Positions 1 to 7,623 of a stretch of DNA of 64,000 nucleotides are shown here, piece by piece (position 1 is the stretch's first letter; the number at the start of each line of letters is the position of its first letter). This DNA comes from Hymenobacter citatus (lineage in GTDB: Bacteria; Bacteroidota; Bacteroidia; Cytophagales; Hymenobacteraceae), in contig NZ_JACSCY010000016.1 in the NCBI RefSeq assembly GCF_014333615.1, forward strand, positions 62,001-126,000, in the 5' to 3' direction. The notes below the pieces were generated by a model, which saw only the letters and a list, made by a program, of their open reading frames with translations, had not been told where the DNA came from and made no database searches. A program made the translations under genes and the position numbers.

Positions 1-1668
1 GGAGCCGTCTTGGTCCAGCATGGTGCACAGGGCGTCGCGCAGGTTGGCACGCTCTGAAACGCGCTGGCCTTCAATGTGGTAGCCTTTGGCCACCTGCACG
101 TAGTCGGGGCTGGCAATGTCCACGAAGGAGTAGCGCCGGTCGTTGAACAGCTCCTGCCACTGCCGCACCATGCCCAGGAACTGGTTGTTGAGGATGATGA
201 TTTTGACGTTGACGCCGGTTTGCATGATCGTGCCCAGCTCCTGAATCGTCATCTGCACGCCACCGTCGCCGATGATGGCTACCACCGTGCGGTCGGGAGC
301 CCCGAACTTGGCGCCGATGGCGGCGGGTAGGGAGAAGCCCATGGTGCCCAGACCGCCCGAGGTGATGTTGCTCCGGCTCCGGTTGAACTTGGTGTAGCGG
401 CAGGCCACCATCTGGTGCTGGCCCACATCGGTCACCACAATGGCGTCGCCGCCGGTCAGCTCGTTCAGCTGCTGAATCACCTCGCCCATCGTCAGCTCCT
501 CGGAGGTAGGAAACAGCTCGTTCTGAATCACGGCCTCCACCTCTTTGTCCCGGAACTCATCGAAGTGCTGGCGCCAGGCGGTGTGCTGCTTTTCTTCCAC
601 CAGGGCCGTGAGCAGGGGTAGGGTTTCCTTGCAGTCGCCCCACACGGGCACGGCCGTGGGCACGTTTTTGCCGATTTCAGTCGGGTCAATGTCGAGGTGG
701 ATGATCTGGGCCTGTTTGGCGTATTTATCCAGGCGGCCGGTCACGCGGTCATCGAAGCGCATCCCAATGGCAATCAGCACGTCGCACTCGTTGGTGAGGA
801 CGTTGGGGCCGTAGTTGCCGTGCATGCCCAGCATGCCCACGTTCAGCGGGTGGTCGGTGGGTAGGGCATCCACGCCCAGGATGGTCCAGGCGGCCGGAAT
901 CCCGCTTTTCTCCACAAACGTTTTGAATTCCTGCTCGGCCCCGCCCAGCATCACGCCTTGGCCCCAGATGATGAACGGCTTTTTGGCCTGATTGATCAGC
1001 GCGGCGGCCTGCTCCACGTACTCGTTGCGCACGATGGGCTTGGGCCGGTAGCTGCGAATGTGCTGGCAGGGCGTATAGCCGGCAAAGTCGAACTTCTGAA
1101 TCTGGGCGTTTTTGGTGATGTCGATGAGCACCGGGCCGGGCCGGCCGCTGCGGGCAATGTAGAACGCCTTGGCCAGCACCTCCGGTATTTCCGTGGCGTC
1201 TGTCACCTGGTAGTTCCACTTGGTCACGGGTGTGGTGATGTTGATGATGTCGGTTTCCTGGAACGCATCGGTGCCCAGCAAACTCGCAAACACCTGCCCC
1301 GTGATGCACACCAGCGGCGTGCTATCAATCTGGGCATCAGCAAGTCCCGTTACCAAATTAGTAGCCCCCGGTCCGCTGGTCGCAAACACCACCCCTACCC
1401 TACCCGACGACCGCGCATAGCCCTGCGCCGCATGAATACCGCCCTGCTCGTGGCGCACCAGCACGTGGTGCAGCTGCTCGCGGTAGTCGTAGAGCGCGTC
1501 GTAGATGGGGATGATGGCGCCGCCGGGGTAGCCGAAAATCGTGTCCACGCCCTCGGTCAGCAGGGCTTCCAGCGTGGCGACCGCGCCGGAGGTAGGCGTG
1601 GTTTCGAGGGCTGCGGTAGCTACGGCCGCGCTAGCGACTGGCTGGGCTAAGGGCTGGTTCGTTGACAT
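1..1668 (-). CDS. ilvB: Acetolactate synthase large subunit, 3' end beyond left edge
   Basis: This enzyme joins two pyruvates, or pyruvate and 2-oxobutyrate, in the first common step of valine, leucine and isoleucine synthesis. The 556 residues present start MSTNQPLAQPVAS. They carry the N-terminal ThDP-binding segment FGYPGGAIIPIYDAL, the catalytic glutamate in VRHEQGG, and the C-terminal ThDP/Mg motif GDGGVQMTIQELGT ending in NNQFLGM. Usual length is about 570-590, so only a few tens of residues are lost off the edge. The chosen ATG (1666-1668) lies inside the end of ilvD, giving a 38-base overlap and implying translational coupling. The regulatory subunit ilvN and ilvC probably follow outside the window. 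The gene is the third of the ilvE-ilvD-ilvB operon behind the leader at 4415-4459. Confidence 0.95.
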   Translation of the reverse strand, partial: MSTNQPLAQPVASAAVATAALETTPTSGAVATLEALLTEGVDTIFGYPGGAIIPIYDALYDYREQLHHVLVRHEQGGIHAAQGYARSSGRVGVVFATSGPGATNLVTGLADAQIDSTPLVCITGQVFASLLGTDAFQETDIINITTPVTKWNYQVTDATEIPEVLAKAFYIARSGRPGPVLIDITKNAQIQKFDFAGYTPCQHIRSYRPKPIVRNEYVEQAAALINQAKKPFIIWGQGVMLGGAEQEFKTFVEKSGIPAAWTILGVDALPTDHPLNVGMLGMHGNYGPNVLTNECDVLIAIGMRFDDRVTGRLDKYAKQAQIIHLDIDPTEIGKNVPTAVPVWGDCKETLPLLTALVEEKQHTAWRQHFDEFRDKEVEAVIQNELFPTSEELTMGEVIQQLNELTGGDAIVVTDVGQHQMVACRYTKFNRSRSNITSGGLGTMGFSLPAAIGAKFGAPDRTVVAIIGDGGVQMTIQELGTIMQTGVNVKIIILNNQFLGMVRQWQELFNDRRYSFVDIASPDYVQVAKGYHIEGQRVSERANLRDALCTMLDQDGS

Positions 1669-3352
1669 AGTCTTCTTCGAGTAGATCGGTGATGCAGCCG
1701 TGGCTGGCGTCGCTCACGGTGCGGATGTACTTCAGCAGCACGCCCTGGCGCACGGGCAGCGGCGGGCGCTGCCAGGCGGTGCGGCGCTGGGCCAGCTCCT
1801 CATCGGAGAGCTGCACGTTGATGGTGTTTTCGGTGGCGTCGAGGATGATCCAGTCGCCGTCTTGCACCAGGGCCAGGCCGCCGCCGTCGTAGGCCTCGGG
1901 GCACACGTGGCCAATCACGAAGCCGTGGGTGCCGCCCGAGAAGCGGCCGTCCGTTATCAGGGCCACTTTGTCGCCCAGGCCGGCGCCCATGATGGCGGAG
2001 GTAGGCTTCAGCATTTCGGGCATGCCGGGTCCGCCCTTGGGCCCCACGTAGCGAATGACCACCACCTGCCCAGCCTTAATTTTGTGGTCGGTAATACCCT
2101 GGTTCAGTTCTTCTTCAGAGTTGAACACGATGGCCGGCCCTTCAAACCGCAGGCCTTCCTTGCCGCTGATTTTCGCCACGCTGCCCTTGGTGGCCAAGTT
2201 GCCGTAGAGCATCTGAATGTGGCCGTCGGCTTTGATGGGGTTATCCAGCGGGCGCAGCAAATCCTGCCCGGCTCCGAGGGGCGGCACGTCGGCCAGGTTT
2301 TCGGCCAAGGTGCGGCCGGTCACGGTCATCACGTCGCCGTTCAGCAGGCCGTGGTCGAGCAGGGTGCGCTGCACGGCCGGCACGCCGCCCAGCTTCGACA
2401 GGTCTTCCATCAGGTACTTGCCGCTAGGCTTGAGGTCGGCCAGCACCGGCACGCGGTTGCTCACGGCCTGGAAATCGTCCATCGTCAGATGCACGCCGGC
2501 GGCATGGGCAATGGCAATCAGGTGCAGCACGGCATTAGTAGAGCCACCCAGCACCGTAATGATAACCAGCGCATTCTCAAAGGCTTCGCGCGTCAGAATG
2601 TCGCGGGGTTTGAGGTCTAGCTCCAGCAAACGGCGCAGGTAGGCGCCCGTATCCAGGCACTCCTGGGTTTTGGCCGCGCTATCAGCTGGCAGCGACGACG
2701 ACGCCGGCACCGACATACCCAGCGTTTCGATGGCGGCCGCCATGGTGTTGGCCGTGTACATACCCCCGCAGGCCCCAGGGCCAGGGCAGGCGTTGTGGAT
2801 GATGCCGCGGTAGTCTTCGTCGGAAATCTGGCCGTTCACCTTCTTGCCGTAGGCCTCAAAGCACGACACAATATTGAGCTGCTGCCCTTTAAACTCCCCG
2901 CCCCGAATGGTGCCGCCGTACACCATCAGCGAGGGCCGGTTGAGCCGCGCCATGGCGATGAGGGCGCCGGGCATGTTCTTGTCGCAGCCTACCACTGTGG
3001 CAATGGCATCGTAGTAGTGCGCGCCCGCCATGGCCTCAATCGAATCAGCAATAATCTCCCTCGAAACCAGCGAGTAGCGCATTCCCGGATTGCCGTTGGT
3101 GATGCCGTCGCTCACCCCGATGGTGTTGAAGCGCAGCCCGACCAGACCCTGCGCCGTCACGCCGCGCTTCACCTCGTCGGCCAGGCCGTTGAGGTGCATG
3201 TTGCAGGTGTTGCCCTCGAAGCCCGTGGAGCAGATGCCCACAAACGGCTTGCGCAAATCCGCATCCGAGAGGCCCGCGCCAATGAGCATGGCCTGGGAGG
3301 CCGGCAGGCCATCGTCTTGGGTGTAGATGCGGCTGTATTTATTGAGAATCAT
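1631..3352 (-). CDS. ilvD: Dihydroxy-acid dehydratase
   Basis: This Fe-S enzyme dehydrates 2,3-dihydroxy-3-methyl acids to 2-oxo acids in branched-chain amino acid synthesis. The protein is 573 residues from the ATG at 3352 (MILNKYSRIYTQDD), close to the family length. Visible family signatures are the cysteines in GICSTGFEGNTCNMHL and CDKNMPGA, CPGPGACGGMYTANTM, and the C-terminal TDGRFSGGTHGFVIGH. The open frame continues 31 codons upstream, but that part (RARATRPYP and four His) is translated from a palindromic repeat, so I reject the longer start. It lies between ilvE and ilvB in one operon. Confidence 0.96.
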   Translation of the reverse strand: MILNKYSRIYTQDDGLPASQAMLIGAGLSDADLRKPFVGICSTGFEGNTCNMHLNGLADEVKRGVTAQGLVGLRFNTIGVSDGITNGNPGMRYSLVSREIIADSIEAMAGAHYYDAIATVVGCDKNMPGALIAMARLNRPSLMVYGGTIRGGEFKGQQLNIVSCFEAYGKKVNGQISDEDYRGIIHNACPGPGACGGMYTANTMAAAIETLGMSVPASSSLPADSAAKTQECLDTGAYLRRLLELDLKPRDILTREAFENALVIITVLGGSTNAVLHLIAIAHAAGVHLTMDDFQAVSNRVPVLADLKPSGKYLMEDLSKLGGVPAVQRTLLDHGLLNGDVMTVTGRTLAENLADVPPLGAGQDLLRPLDNPIKADGHIQMLYGNLATKGSVAKISGKEGLRFEGPAIVFNSEEELNQGITDHKIKAGQVVVIRYVGPKGGPGMPEMLKPTSAIMGAGLGDKVALITDGRFSGGTHGFVIGHVCPEAYDGGGLALVQDGDWIILDATENTINVQLSDEELAQRRTAWQRPPLPVRQGVLLKYIRTVSDASHGCITDLLEEDYVNEPALSPASR

Positions 3353-3367
3353 GTGGTGGTGGTGTGG

Positions 3368-3455
3368 GTAGGGGCGCGTTGCACGCGCCCGTTTTTCGTA
3401 GTTAGGATATTTAAGCGGAGTGTTCAACGGCCGGGCGCGTCGCACGCGCCCCTAC
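3368..3455. repeat. Head-to-head pair of REP-like palindromes between ilvE and ilvD
   Basis: Two 24-base copies (3368-3391 and 3432-3455) lie in inverted orientation around a 40-base spacer and match at about 21 of 24 positions. Each copy is itself a hairpin: GGGCGCGT, three loop bases, ACGCGCCC, flanked by GTAG. The second copy is inside the ilvE reading frame and encodes the residues GARATRP of its C-terminus. The first sits just upstream of the ilvD start. Single-strand folding could form either two small hairpins or one long one, which may affect the stability of the ilvE-ilvD message. This arrangement resembles bacterial REP/BIME elements, although the family was not identified. Confidence 0.8.
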
Positions 3456-4322
3456 CTCCTCGCGTACTAAGGCTGCGTAAGCGGCGGCCAGGCGGGCGCC
3501 AATCGTTGCTTCGTAGGGCGTTTCAAATACATGGTCATCAATAGAGGCCACGCCTACCACCTCGGCGGCGGTGCCGGTGAGGAAGGCGCCGGTGGCATGG
3601 TGCAGGGTTTCGGGCGTGAAGAACTCCTCGAACACTGGAATACCCATGTTGCGGGCCAGCTCGATAATAGTGTTGCGGGTGATGCCTTGCAGGATGTTGC
3701 CAGCCGGGGCAGTGTAGAGGGCGCCGTCCCACTCGTAGAAGAAGTTGGAGCCGGGACCTTCGGCCACGTAGCCATTGATGTCCAGGAGTAGGGCTTCGTC
3801 GTAGCCGCGGCTTTTGGCTTCGTGGCTGGCAATGATGGAGTTGGCATAGTGGCCGCTCACCTTTGCCTCAATGGGCACCGACTTGGGATTAGGGCGCTGG
3901 TAGGGCGAAATGGTAAGGCGCGTGAGTTGATTGCTGAAGTAGTTGCCCCACTCCCACGCTGCCATAAACAGGCTGCTAGAAGTAGGCGCCTTGATGCTCA
4001 TCATCGGGTCGGGGGCGTATACCAGCGGCCGGATATAGGCATTGGAAAGGTTGTTCTTTTTGAGCAGCTGGTAGGTGATGTCCGTCAGTTCTTGCACCGA
4101 GTAGGCCAGCGGAATACTGGTGGCGCGACAGGAATACGCTAGGCGCTCGTAGTGCTCCTTTATCTTGAAAACGCGCGTACCGTTGGCCGTATCGTAGGCC
4201 CGAATGCCTTCAAACACGGCGTGCCCATAGTGCAGGCTGGAGGCATAAAGGCTGCACTGCGCCTGCTCGGCTGGTATAAACTGGCCGCCGTGAAAAACGA
4301 GCGTGTGGTTGGTGAAGTACAT
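3411..4322 (-). CDS. ilvE: Branched-chain amino acid aminotransferase (class IV)
   Basis: This PLP enzyme transfers the amino group between glutamate and the 2-oxo acids of Val, Leu and Ile. From the ATG at 4322 (MYFTNHTLVFHGG) it has 303 residues. Family marks are SLHYGHAVFEGIRAY near the N-terminus, the PLP lysine in IEAKVSGHYANSI, and the class IV signature EGPGSNFFYEWDG. The frame stays open to a TTG at 4355 and an ATG at 4349, but these lie in the attenuator terminator and its U-tract, so the later ATG is preferred. The C-terminal tail after ALVREEV is read from a REP-like palindrome and ends the protein with GARATRPAVEHSA. It is the first structural gene behind the leader. Confidence 0.94.
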   Translation of the reverse strand: MYFTNHTLVFHGGQFIPAEQAQCSLYASSLHYGHAVFEGIRAYDTANGTRVFKIKEHYERLAYSCRATSIPLAYSVQELTDITYQLLKKNNLSNAYIRPLVYAPDPMMSIKAPTSSSLFMAAWEWGNYFSNQLTRLTISPYQRPNPKSVPIEAKVSGHYANSIIASHEAKSRGYDEALLLDINGYVAEGPGSNFFYEWDGALYTAPAGNILQGITRNTIIELARNMGIPVFEEFFTPETLHHATGAFLTGTAAEVVGVASIDDHVFETPYEATIGARLAAAYAALVREEVGARATRPAVEHSA

Positions 4323-4353
4323 AAGCAGGCAGAGAGTAAGAGAGAACATCAAC

Positions 4354-4387
4354 AAAAAGCCTTTCTGAGCAGGGGCTTAGAAAGGCT
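4354..4387 (-). terminator. Intrinsic terminator in the ilv leader (candidate attenuator)
   Basis: Read on the minus strand there is a perfect 9-base stem, AGCCTTTCT (4387-4379) with AGAAAGGCT (4366-4358), a 12-base loop and a run of five U (4358-4354). It lies 28 bases after the leader stop codon and 30 bases before the ilvE ATG. The loop contains AGCCCC (4377-4372), which can pair with GGGGCT (4425-4420) at the end of the leader coding region, offering a competing fold. A terminator placed between a BCAA-rich leader peptide and the first ilv gene is the classical attenuator layout. Confidence 0.8.
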
Positions 4388-4414
4388 CTTATGCGCAGCA
4401 ATAAGTAGCGGTTT

Positions 4415-4459
4415 CTAGCAGCCCCACAGGCTTTGAATAATGACCAGAACGACGCACAT
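4415..4459 (-). CDS. ilv operon leader peptide MCVVLVIIQSLWGC
   Basis: A 14-codon frame (ATG at 4459, TAG at 4415-4417) encodes MCVVLVIIQSLWGC. Seven of 14 residues are Val, Leu or Ile, with six in a row (VVLVII), which are the amino acids made by the genes downstream. It is followed at once by the terminator at 4354-4387 and then by ilvE. No Shine-Dalgarno site is visible, as is usual for Bacteroidota. A ribosome starved at the VVLVII codons would stop short of the GTGGGGCT segment and leave it free to pair with the terminator loop. A ribosome reaching the stop codon would cover it. Function is inferred from composition and position. The frame also extends upstream as part of a longer hydrophobic frame, which I consider spurious. 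Confidence 0.75.
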   Translation of the reverse strand: MCVVLVIIQSLWGC

Positions 4460-4646
4460 AACACGAGCAACTGACGGAGACAACAGTAGGATTTGCAGCG
4501 AAGCCAGCAGGTACTTTGCTGCCATCCATTGTATCAAAACTAACAGGCCCCATTGCCACCTGAAAAGCCGAGCAGGTAGAGCGCTACTATTTCTAAATCG
4601 AAGGATAAAAAAGCTATGGCTTTGACTTTCAATCAATAGCAAATAA

Positions 4647-4677
4647 GTAAAATACAATGTCTAAGCACTAAAACAAG
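4647..4677 (-). promoter_or_regulatory. Possible promoter of the ilv leader transcript
   Basis: On the minus strand CTTG (4677-4674) and TATTTTAC (4654-4647) are separated by 19 bases, a partial match to the Bacteroidota promoter (TTTG at -33, TAnnTTTG at -7). It would start transcription near 4640, about 180 bases before the leader peptide. The 4460-4646 stretch holds no other gene that I recognise. The match is weak and the call tentative. Confidence 0.3.
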
Positions 4678-4725
4678 TTTGTTTTTTACCTAAAACCAGC
4701 CGTATCCGTGCCGATAACGTCCTCC

Positions 4726-6264
4726 TTATCTGGCCGCGGCGCCTTCCCACGCTTCAAGCGCCGCCTGATGCTCCTGCTTCGCTCGTGCTAATAAGGCCGG
4801 TGTGGGGCCGGAGCCTACCATGACAGCGGTGCCTCGCTCGCGGGCATAGGGATTCTGCACTTCCGCTACGCGTCGATACCTGGTAAAATAGGCCGTCAGG
4901 TCGTCGGGTTCGTCGTCGATGTTGATCAGGTGCTGGTAGCCTTGCAACTGCTGCGGAAACCAGAACAGGTAGCTGCCATTGAAGCTCTGCGCCGGCGGCA
5001 TGTGGCGGTGGCGATTGTAGTAGTTGATGGCGCCGGCCTGCCCATAATTGCTGCATTTGATGAGCGTGCGGGCGCGCGTGGCCGCAGGCAATGCCTGGTA
5101 GGCCTGCCAGGTTTTATTGGCCAGCTCGCGCCAGCCCAGCATATCGGCGTAGTCCTGGGGTAGGGCGTGCTGGCGGCCATCCTCCCAGCGCGTCACGCCC
5201 AGACTGCTATACCGGGCGCTGATGGCCTGCATGTGGGCGGGGGCATAGAGCGGGTACAGCAACGGTAGCAGCGGCAGCGTAATCAGCACCGGCAGCGCCA
5301 CCAGCACGGGCTGCACATAGGCGTGGTAGCGCAGCCGGGCCAGCCACCGTGACCACAGCACTGCCCCAAAGCTGAACAGCACCGGGTAGTAGCCCAGCGC
5401 ATAGTAGCCCTTGCCGTGCAGCACCGTGAGCAGCAGCAGGCCCAGCACGCTGGTGAGCCCCACGGCGCGGTAGGGCCGAAACGGTGGGTAGAGCAGCAGC
5501 GCCACCACCCCCGGCACCCACACCCAGAGGGCAGGCAGGCACATCACCAGCTGCTCTTTCCAGAAATCGGCAGCCGACATGTGCACCAGCTGGGTGTCGT
5601 GCAGCTCGCGCATGTGGTGCAGAAACGGAATGCCATGGCGCAGCTGCCAGAGCAAGTTGGGCAGCCACAGCAGCAGCGCCACACCGGCCGCCGCCCACAC
5701 ATGTCGGCTCAGGAGCAAGCGGCGTTGCGGCGTGAGGAGCAGCGCGCCTACCAGCGCCGCCACAAAGAAGAACGTGGTGTATTTGTTCAGTAAGCTCAGC
5801 CCTACCCCTACCCCCAGGTAGTATAGGTACCGCGGCTGCTTCGTTTGCCAATGAGCCACCAGCCAGTAGAGGCACGCCGTGAAAGCCAGCACCTCAAACG
5901 AGTTGGGCTGAAACAGAAAATTCAGGCGGGTGTAGGCGGTGGCCAGGTAGCAGCTGCCAGCCAGTGCCGCCGCAAACCAGCCGCCCCCAAGCCGCTGCGC
6001 CAGCCGACACACCAGATACACCGTGAGAGCACCCCACAGAAAAGGCCAGAACTTCACCCAGAAATAGCCACCACCCAGCGCGTGCGTCAGCCAGGCCTGG
6101 GCAGCCAGCAAGGGTGGCACCTCCAGGTAGCCCCACGCCAGGTGGCGGCCGTGGTCGAGGTAGAGGTATTCATCGCGGTGCAGATCGTAGGCGGGACTAG
6201 CCAGCAGAAAGCCCACTGCAAATTTCAGCAGCGCAAACAGCAGAGGAACAGTGCGTTTTGGCAC
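4726..6264 (-). CDS. GT39/ArnT-like membrane glycosyltransferase
   Basis: This is a polytopic protein of 512 residues with about ten hydrophobic segments. The first periplasmic loop is typical of the lipid-phosphate-sugar dependent GT-C fold: SPAYDLHRDEYLYLDHGRHLAWGYLEVPP, where the Asp-Glu pair after the first membrane helix is the expected catalytic site. The C-terminal 150 residues form a soluble periplasmic domain. Such enzymes transfer a sugar from a polyprenyl-phosphate donor to protein or lipid acceptors, but the acceptor cannot be told here. The start is GTG at 6264, and no ATG fits better. It stands alone between the ilv leader and a terminator at 6335-6369. Confidence 0.75.
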   Translation of the reverse strand: MPKRTVPLLFALLKFAVGFLLASPAYDLHRDEYLYLDHGRHLAWGYLEVPPLLAAQAWLTHALGGGYFWVKFWPFLWGALTVYLVCRLAQRLGGGWFAAALAGSCYLATAYTRLNFLFQPNSFEVLAFTACLYWLVAHWQTKQPRYLYYLGVGVGLSLLNKYTTFFFVAALVGALLLTPQRRLLLSRHVWAAAGVALLLWLPNLLWQLRHGIPFLHHMRELHDTQLVHMSAADFWKEQLVMCLPALWVWVPGVVALLLYPPFRPYRAVGLTSVLGLLLLTVLHGKGYYALGYYPVLFSFGAVLWSRWLARLRYHAYVQPVLVALPVLITLPLLPLLYPLYAPAHMQAISARYSSLGVTRWEDGRQHALPQDYADMLGWRELANKTWQAYQALPAATRARTLIKCSNYGQAGAINYYNRHRHMPPAQSFNGSYLFWFPQQLQGYQHLINIDDEPDDLTAYFTRYRRVAEVQNPYARERGTAVMVGSGPTPALLARAKQEHQAALEAWEGAAAR

Positions 6265-6334
6265 AACAGAAGCAGCTTAATGCGGATTACTAGAAGGTAT
6301 GCGGACACCAGCGCCGGAAGATAACGCAAAAAAT

Positions 6335-6369
6335 AAACGCCCTCCAGACCTATGTGGTAGAGGGCGTTT
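6335..6369 (-). terminator. Rho-independent terminator after the 6457-7143 gene
   Basis: The arms AAACGCCCTC (6335-6344) and GAGGGCGTTT (6360-6369) are perfect complements around a 15-base loop. On the minus strand the stem is followed by TTTATTTTTT, a good U-tract. It ends transcription of the 6457-7143 gene. Confidence 0.85.
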
Positions 6370-6456
6370 AATGTAGTGGTTTTGACCGGCGGAGCTGAAC
6401 AACCAGCAGTGTACCATACCGGCAGTTTGGCAGCGGTGGTGCTCATCAACGGCTGC

Positions 6457-7143
6457 CTATGCGGCGGTGTGCTGCTCGCGACCCTTCAGGCCGGCCAGCT
6501 TCGACATATCTGTATAATAGCGAGCCAACGCGCCGTAATACTCTGCCTCATCGGCATAAATGCGGCCGGGCGCTGCTTCCTGGTAGGATGGTACTATTCC
6601 GAACTCACCTTGAATCAGGATTTGTCCCTCGGCGTCTTTGCGGGTAATGCGGCGGAAGGATTCCGGATCGAGCTGTAGCAGGGCTGCCAGCACGCGGTCG
6701 TCGAGCAGGTAGCGGGTTTTGCCGAGGGCGTCGGTGATGTAGCGGCCAGTGTGGTGGGTCAGCTCGGGTACGGTTTCGGGCATGGCTACCCGTTGGAATC
6801 CTTCCACTGTGCGCTCGTGGCCGAATAGTTGAACCGGTTGCTCCCCATCGGGGCTAACGTCCCGATATGAACCAAATGGCACTGGCACGGCGTGCACCAC
6901 CAGGGGGGTATCGTAGATATTAGGCGCATCCAGCGCGTAGTCGGCGTAGCCTAGGCGCAGGTAGTACGCCTCGTTGAGCAGGGCGCTGTTGAGCACCGCC
7001 AGCTCGTTTTGCATTTGTTCCAGCCGACGCTCAATAACGCTTTTTCTGGCTACTATATCCAGTAATTCATTGCGAATGGACAGGATATCCTCGCGCACCT
7101 GCTTGCGCGTTTTCCAGTATTCTGCCTCGTTGATAGTTGACAT
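6457..7143 (-). CDS. Protein of unknown function with N-terminal coiled coil
   Basis: I do not recognise this 228-residue protein. Residues 1-60 (MSTINEAEYWKTRKQVREDI and on) are strongly helical, with heptad-like Leu/Ile spacing and many Glu/Arg, and should form a coiled coil. The rest is mixed, with a YADYALDAPNIYDTP segment and a GRYITDALGKTRYLLDDRVLAALLQLDPESFRRI segment. No signal peptide or membrane segment is seen. A good -7 element (7168-7176) and a terminator (6335-6369) bracket it, so it is a monocistronic gene. Confidence 0.75.
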   Translation of the reverse strand: MSTINEAEYWKTRKQVREDILSIRNELLDIVARKSVIERRLEQMQNELAVLNSALLNEAYYLRLGYADYALDAPNIYDTPLVVHAVPVPFGSYRDVSPDGEQPVQLFGHERTVEGFQRVAMPETVPELTHHTGRYITDALGKTRYLLDDRVLAALLQLDPESFRRITRKDAEGQILIQGEFGIVPSYQEAAPGRIYADEAEYYGALARYYTDMSKLAGLKGREQHTAA

Positions 7144-7167
7144 CGTATCCTTTCGTTTTCCTTCTGA

Positions 7168-7176
7168 GCAAAGCTA
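7168..7176 (-). promoter_or_regulatory. -7 element TAGCTTTGC
   Basis: TAGCTTTGC on the minus strand fits TAnnTTTG and would place the start of transcription about 22 bases before the ATG at 7143. No clear TTTG at -33 is visible. Confidence 0.5.
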
Positions 7177-7194
7177 CCTAAGTTGTTCCGGATT

Positions 7195-7437
7195 TTATAT
7201 GCCCGGCAGTATGATTTTTTCCAGATAATGGAAAAGACAATCCGGATTCTGGAAAATATGAATAAAAAGCACTTGCTCCTCTCCTTGCACCCGCCACATC
7301 TCTGCGTAGAAGTCATGACAGGCAAATAGTTGCAGATCAAAACTATCCTGGTGCAGCGCGGCCAAAAAGCGGCCGTGCTGCACCAGGTAATCGGTTTGCC
7401 GGGGAAGAGGCAGGAGCTTGAAAGCGGTAAATTGCAT
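7195..7437 (-). CDS. Small protein of unknown function
   Basis: An 80-residue frame starts MQFTAFKLLPLPRQTDYLVQHG and ends FHYLEKIILPGI. Its composition is protein-like (aromatic-rich, with alternating hydrophobic strands such as FDLQLFACHDFYAEMWRV and EQVLFIHIF), unlike a chance frame, and nothing on the other strand competes here. The frame is open upstream to 7551 and would add a hydrophobic helix (GGVAVAAIIVLLMQF), so a longer membrane-anchored form is possible. It lies upstream of the 6457-7143 gene on the same strand. No function is proposed. Confidence 0.55.
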   Translation of the reverse strand: MQFTAFKLLPLPRQTDYLVQHGRFLAALHQDSFDLQLFACHDFYAEMWRVQGEEQVLFIHIFQNPDCLFHYLEKIILPGI

Positions 7438-7623
7438 AAGCAGGACGATGATAGCAGCAACTGCAACACCACCGTAGCAGGTTCCCGCTCGGTGCAGGTT
7501 GTGCGCCATACGGTAGACAGACAGCAGCATTGGAAAGCAAATTTTCCGCAAAATATCGAGGCCTCCACCTGTGTACTACCCTTTGATTTTCTGAATTTTA
7601 TCTTACCTATACCGCCGTTAGGC

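Noticed and set aside
1700..2620. Long plus-strand open frame opposite ilvD
   Set aside because: It is a shadow of the GC-rich ilvD coding strand. The translation is low-complexity His/Gln/Ala/Val without motifs, and ilvD is certain.
3353..3445. N-terminal extension of IlvD (RARATRPYP and His run)
   Set aside because: It is translated from the REP-like palindrome and does not resemble the family. The ATG at 3352 fits the usual N-terminus.
4460..4657. 80-residue hydrophobic frame ending in the ilv leader peptide
   Set aside because: The upstream part has no family look and no signals. The short ATG at 4459 with its BCAA run and attenuator explains the frame better.
5207..5875. 222-residue minus-strand frame inside the GT39 gene
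   Set aside because: It is an alternative frame of the same strand with Ala/Gly/Arg low complexity. The GT39 frame has clear membrane helices and motifs.
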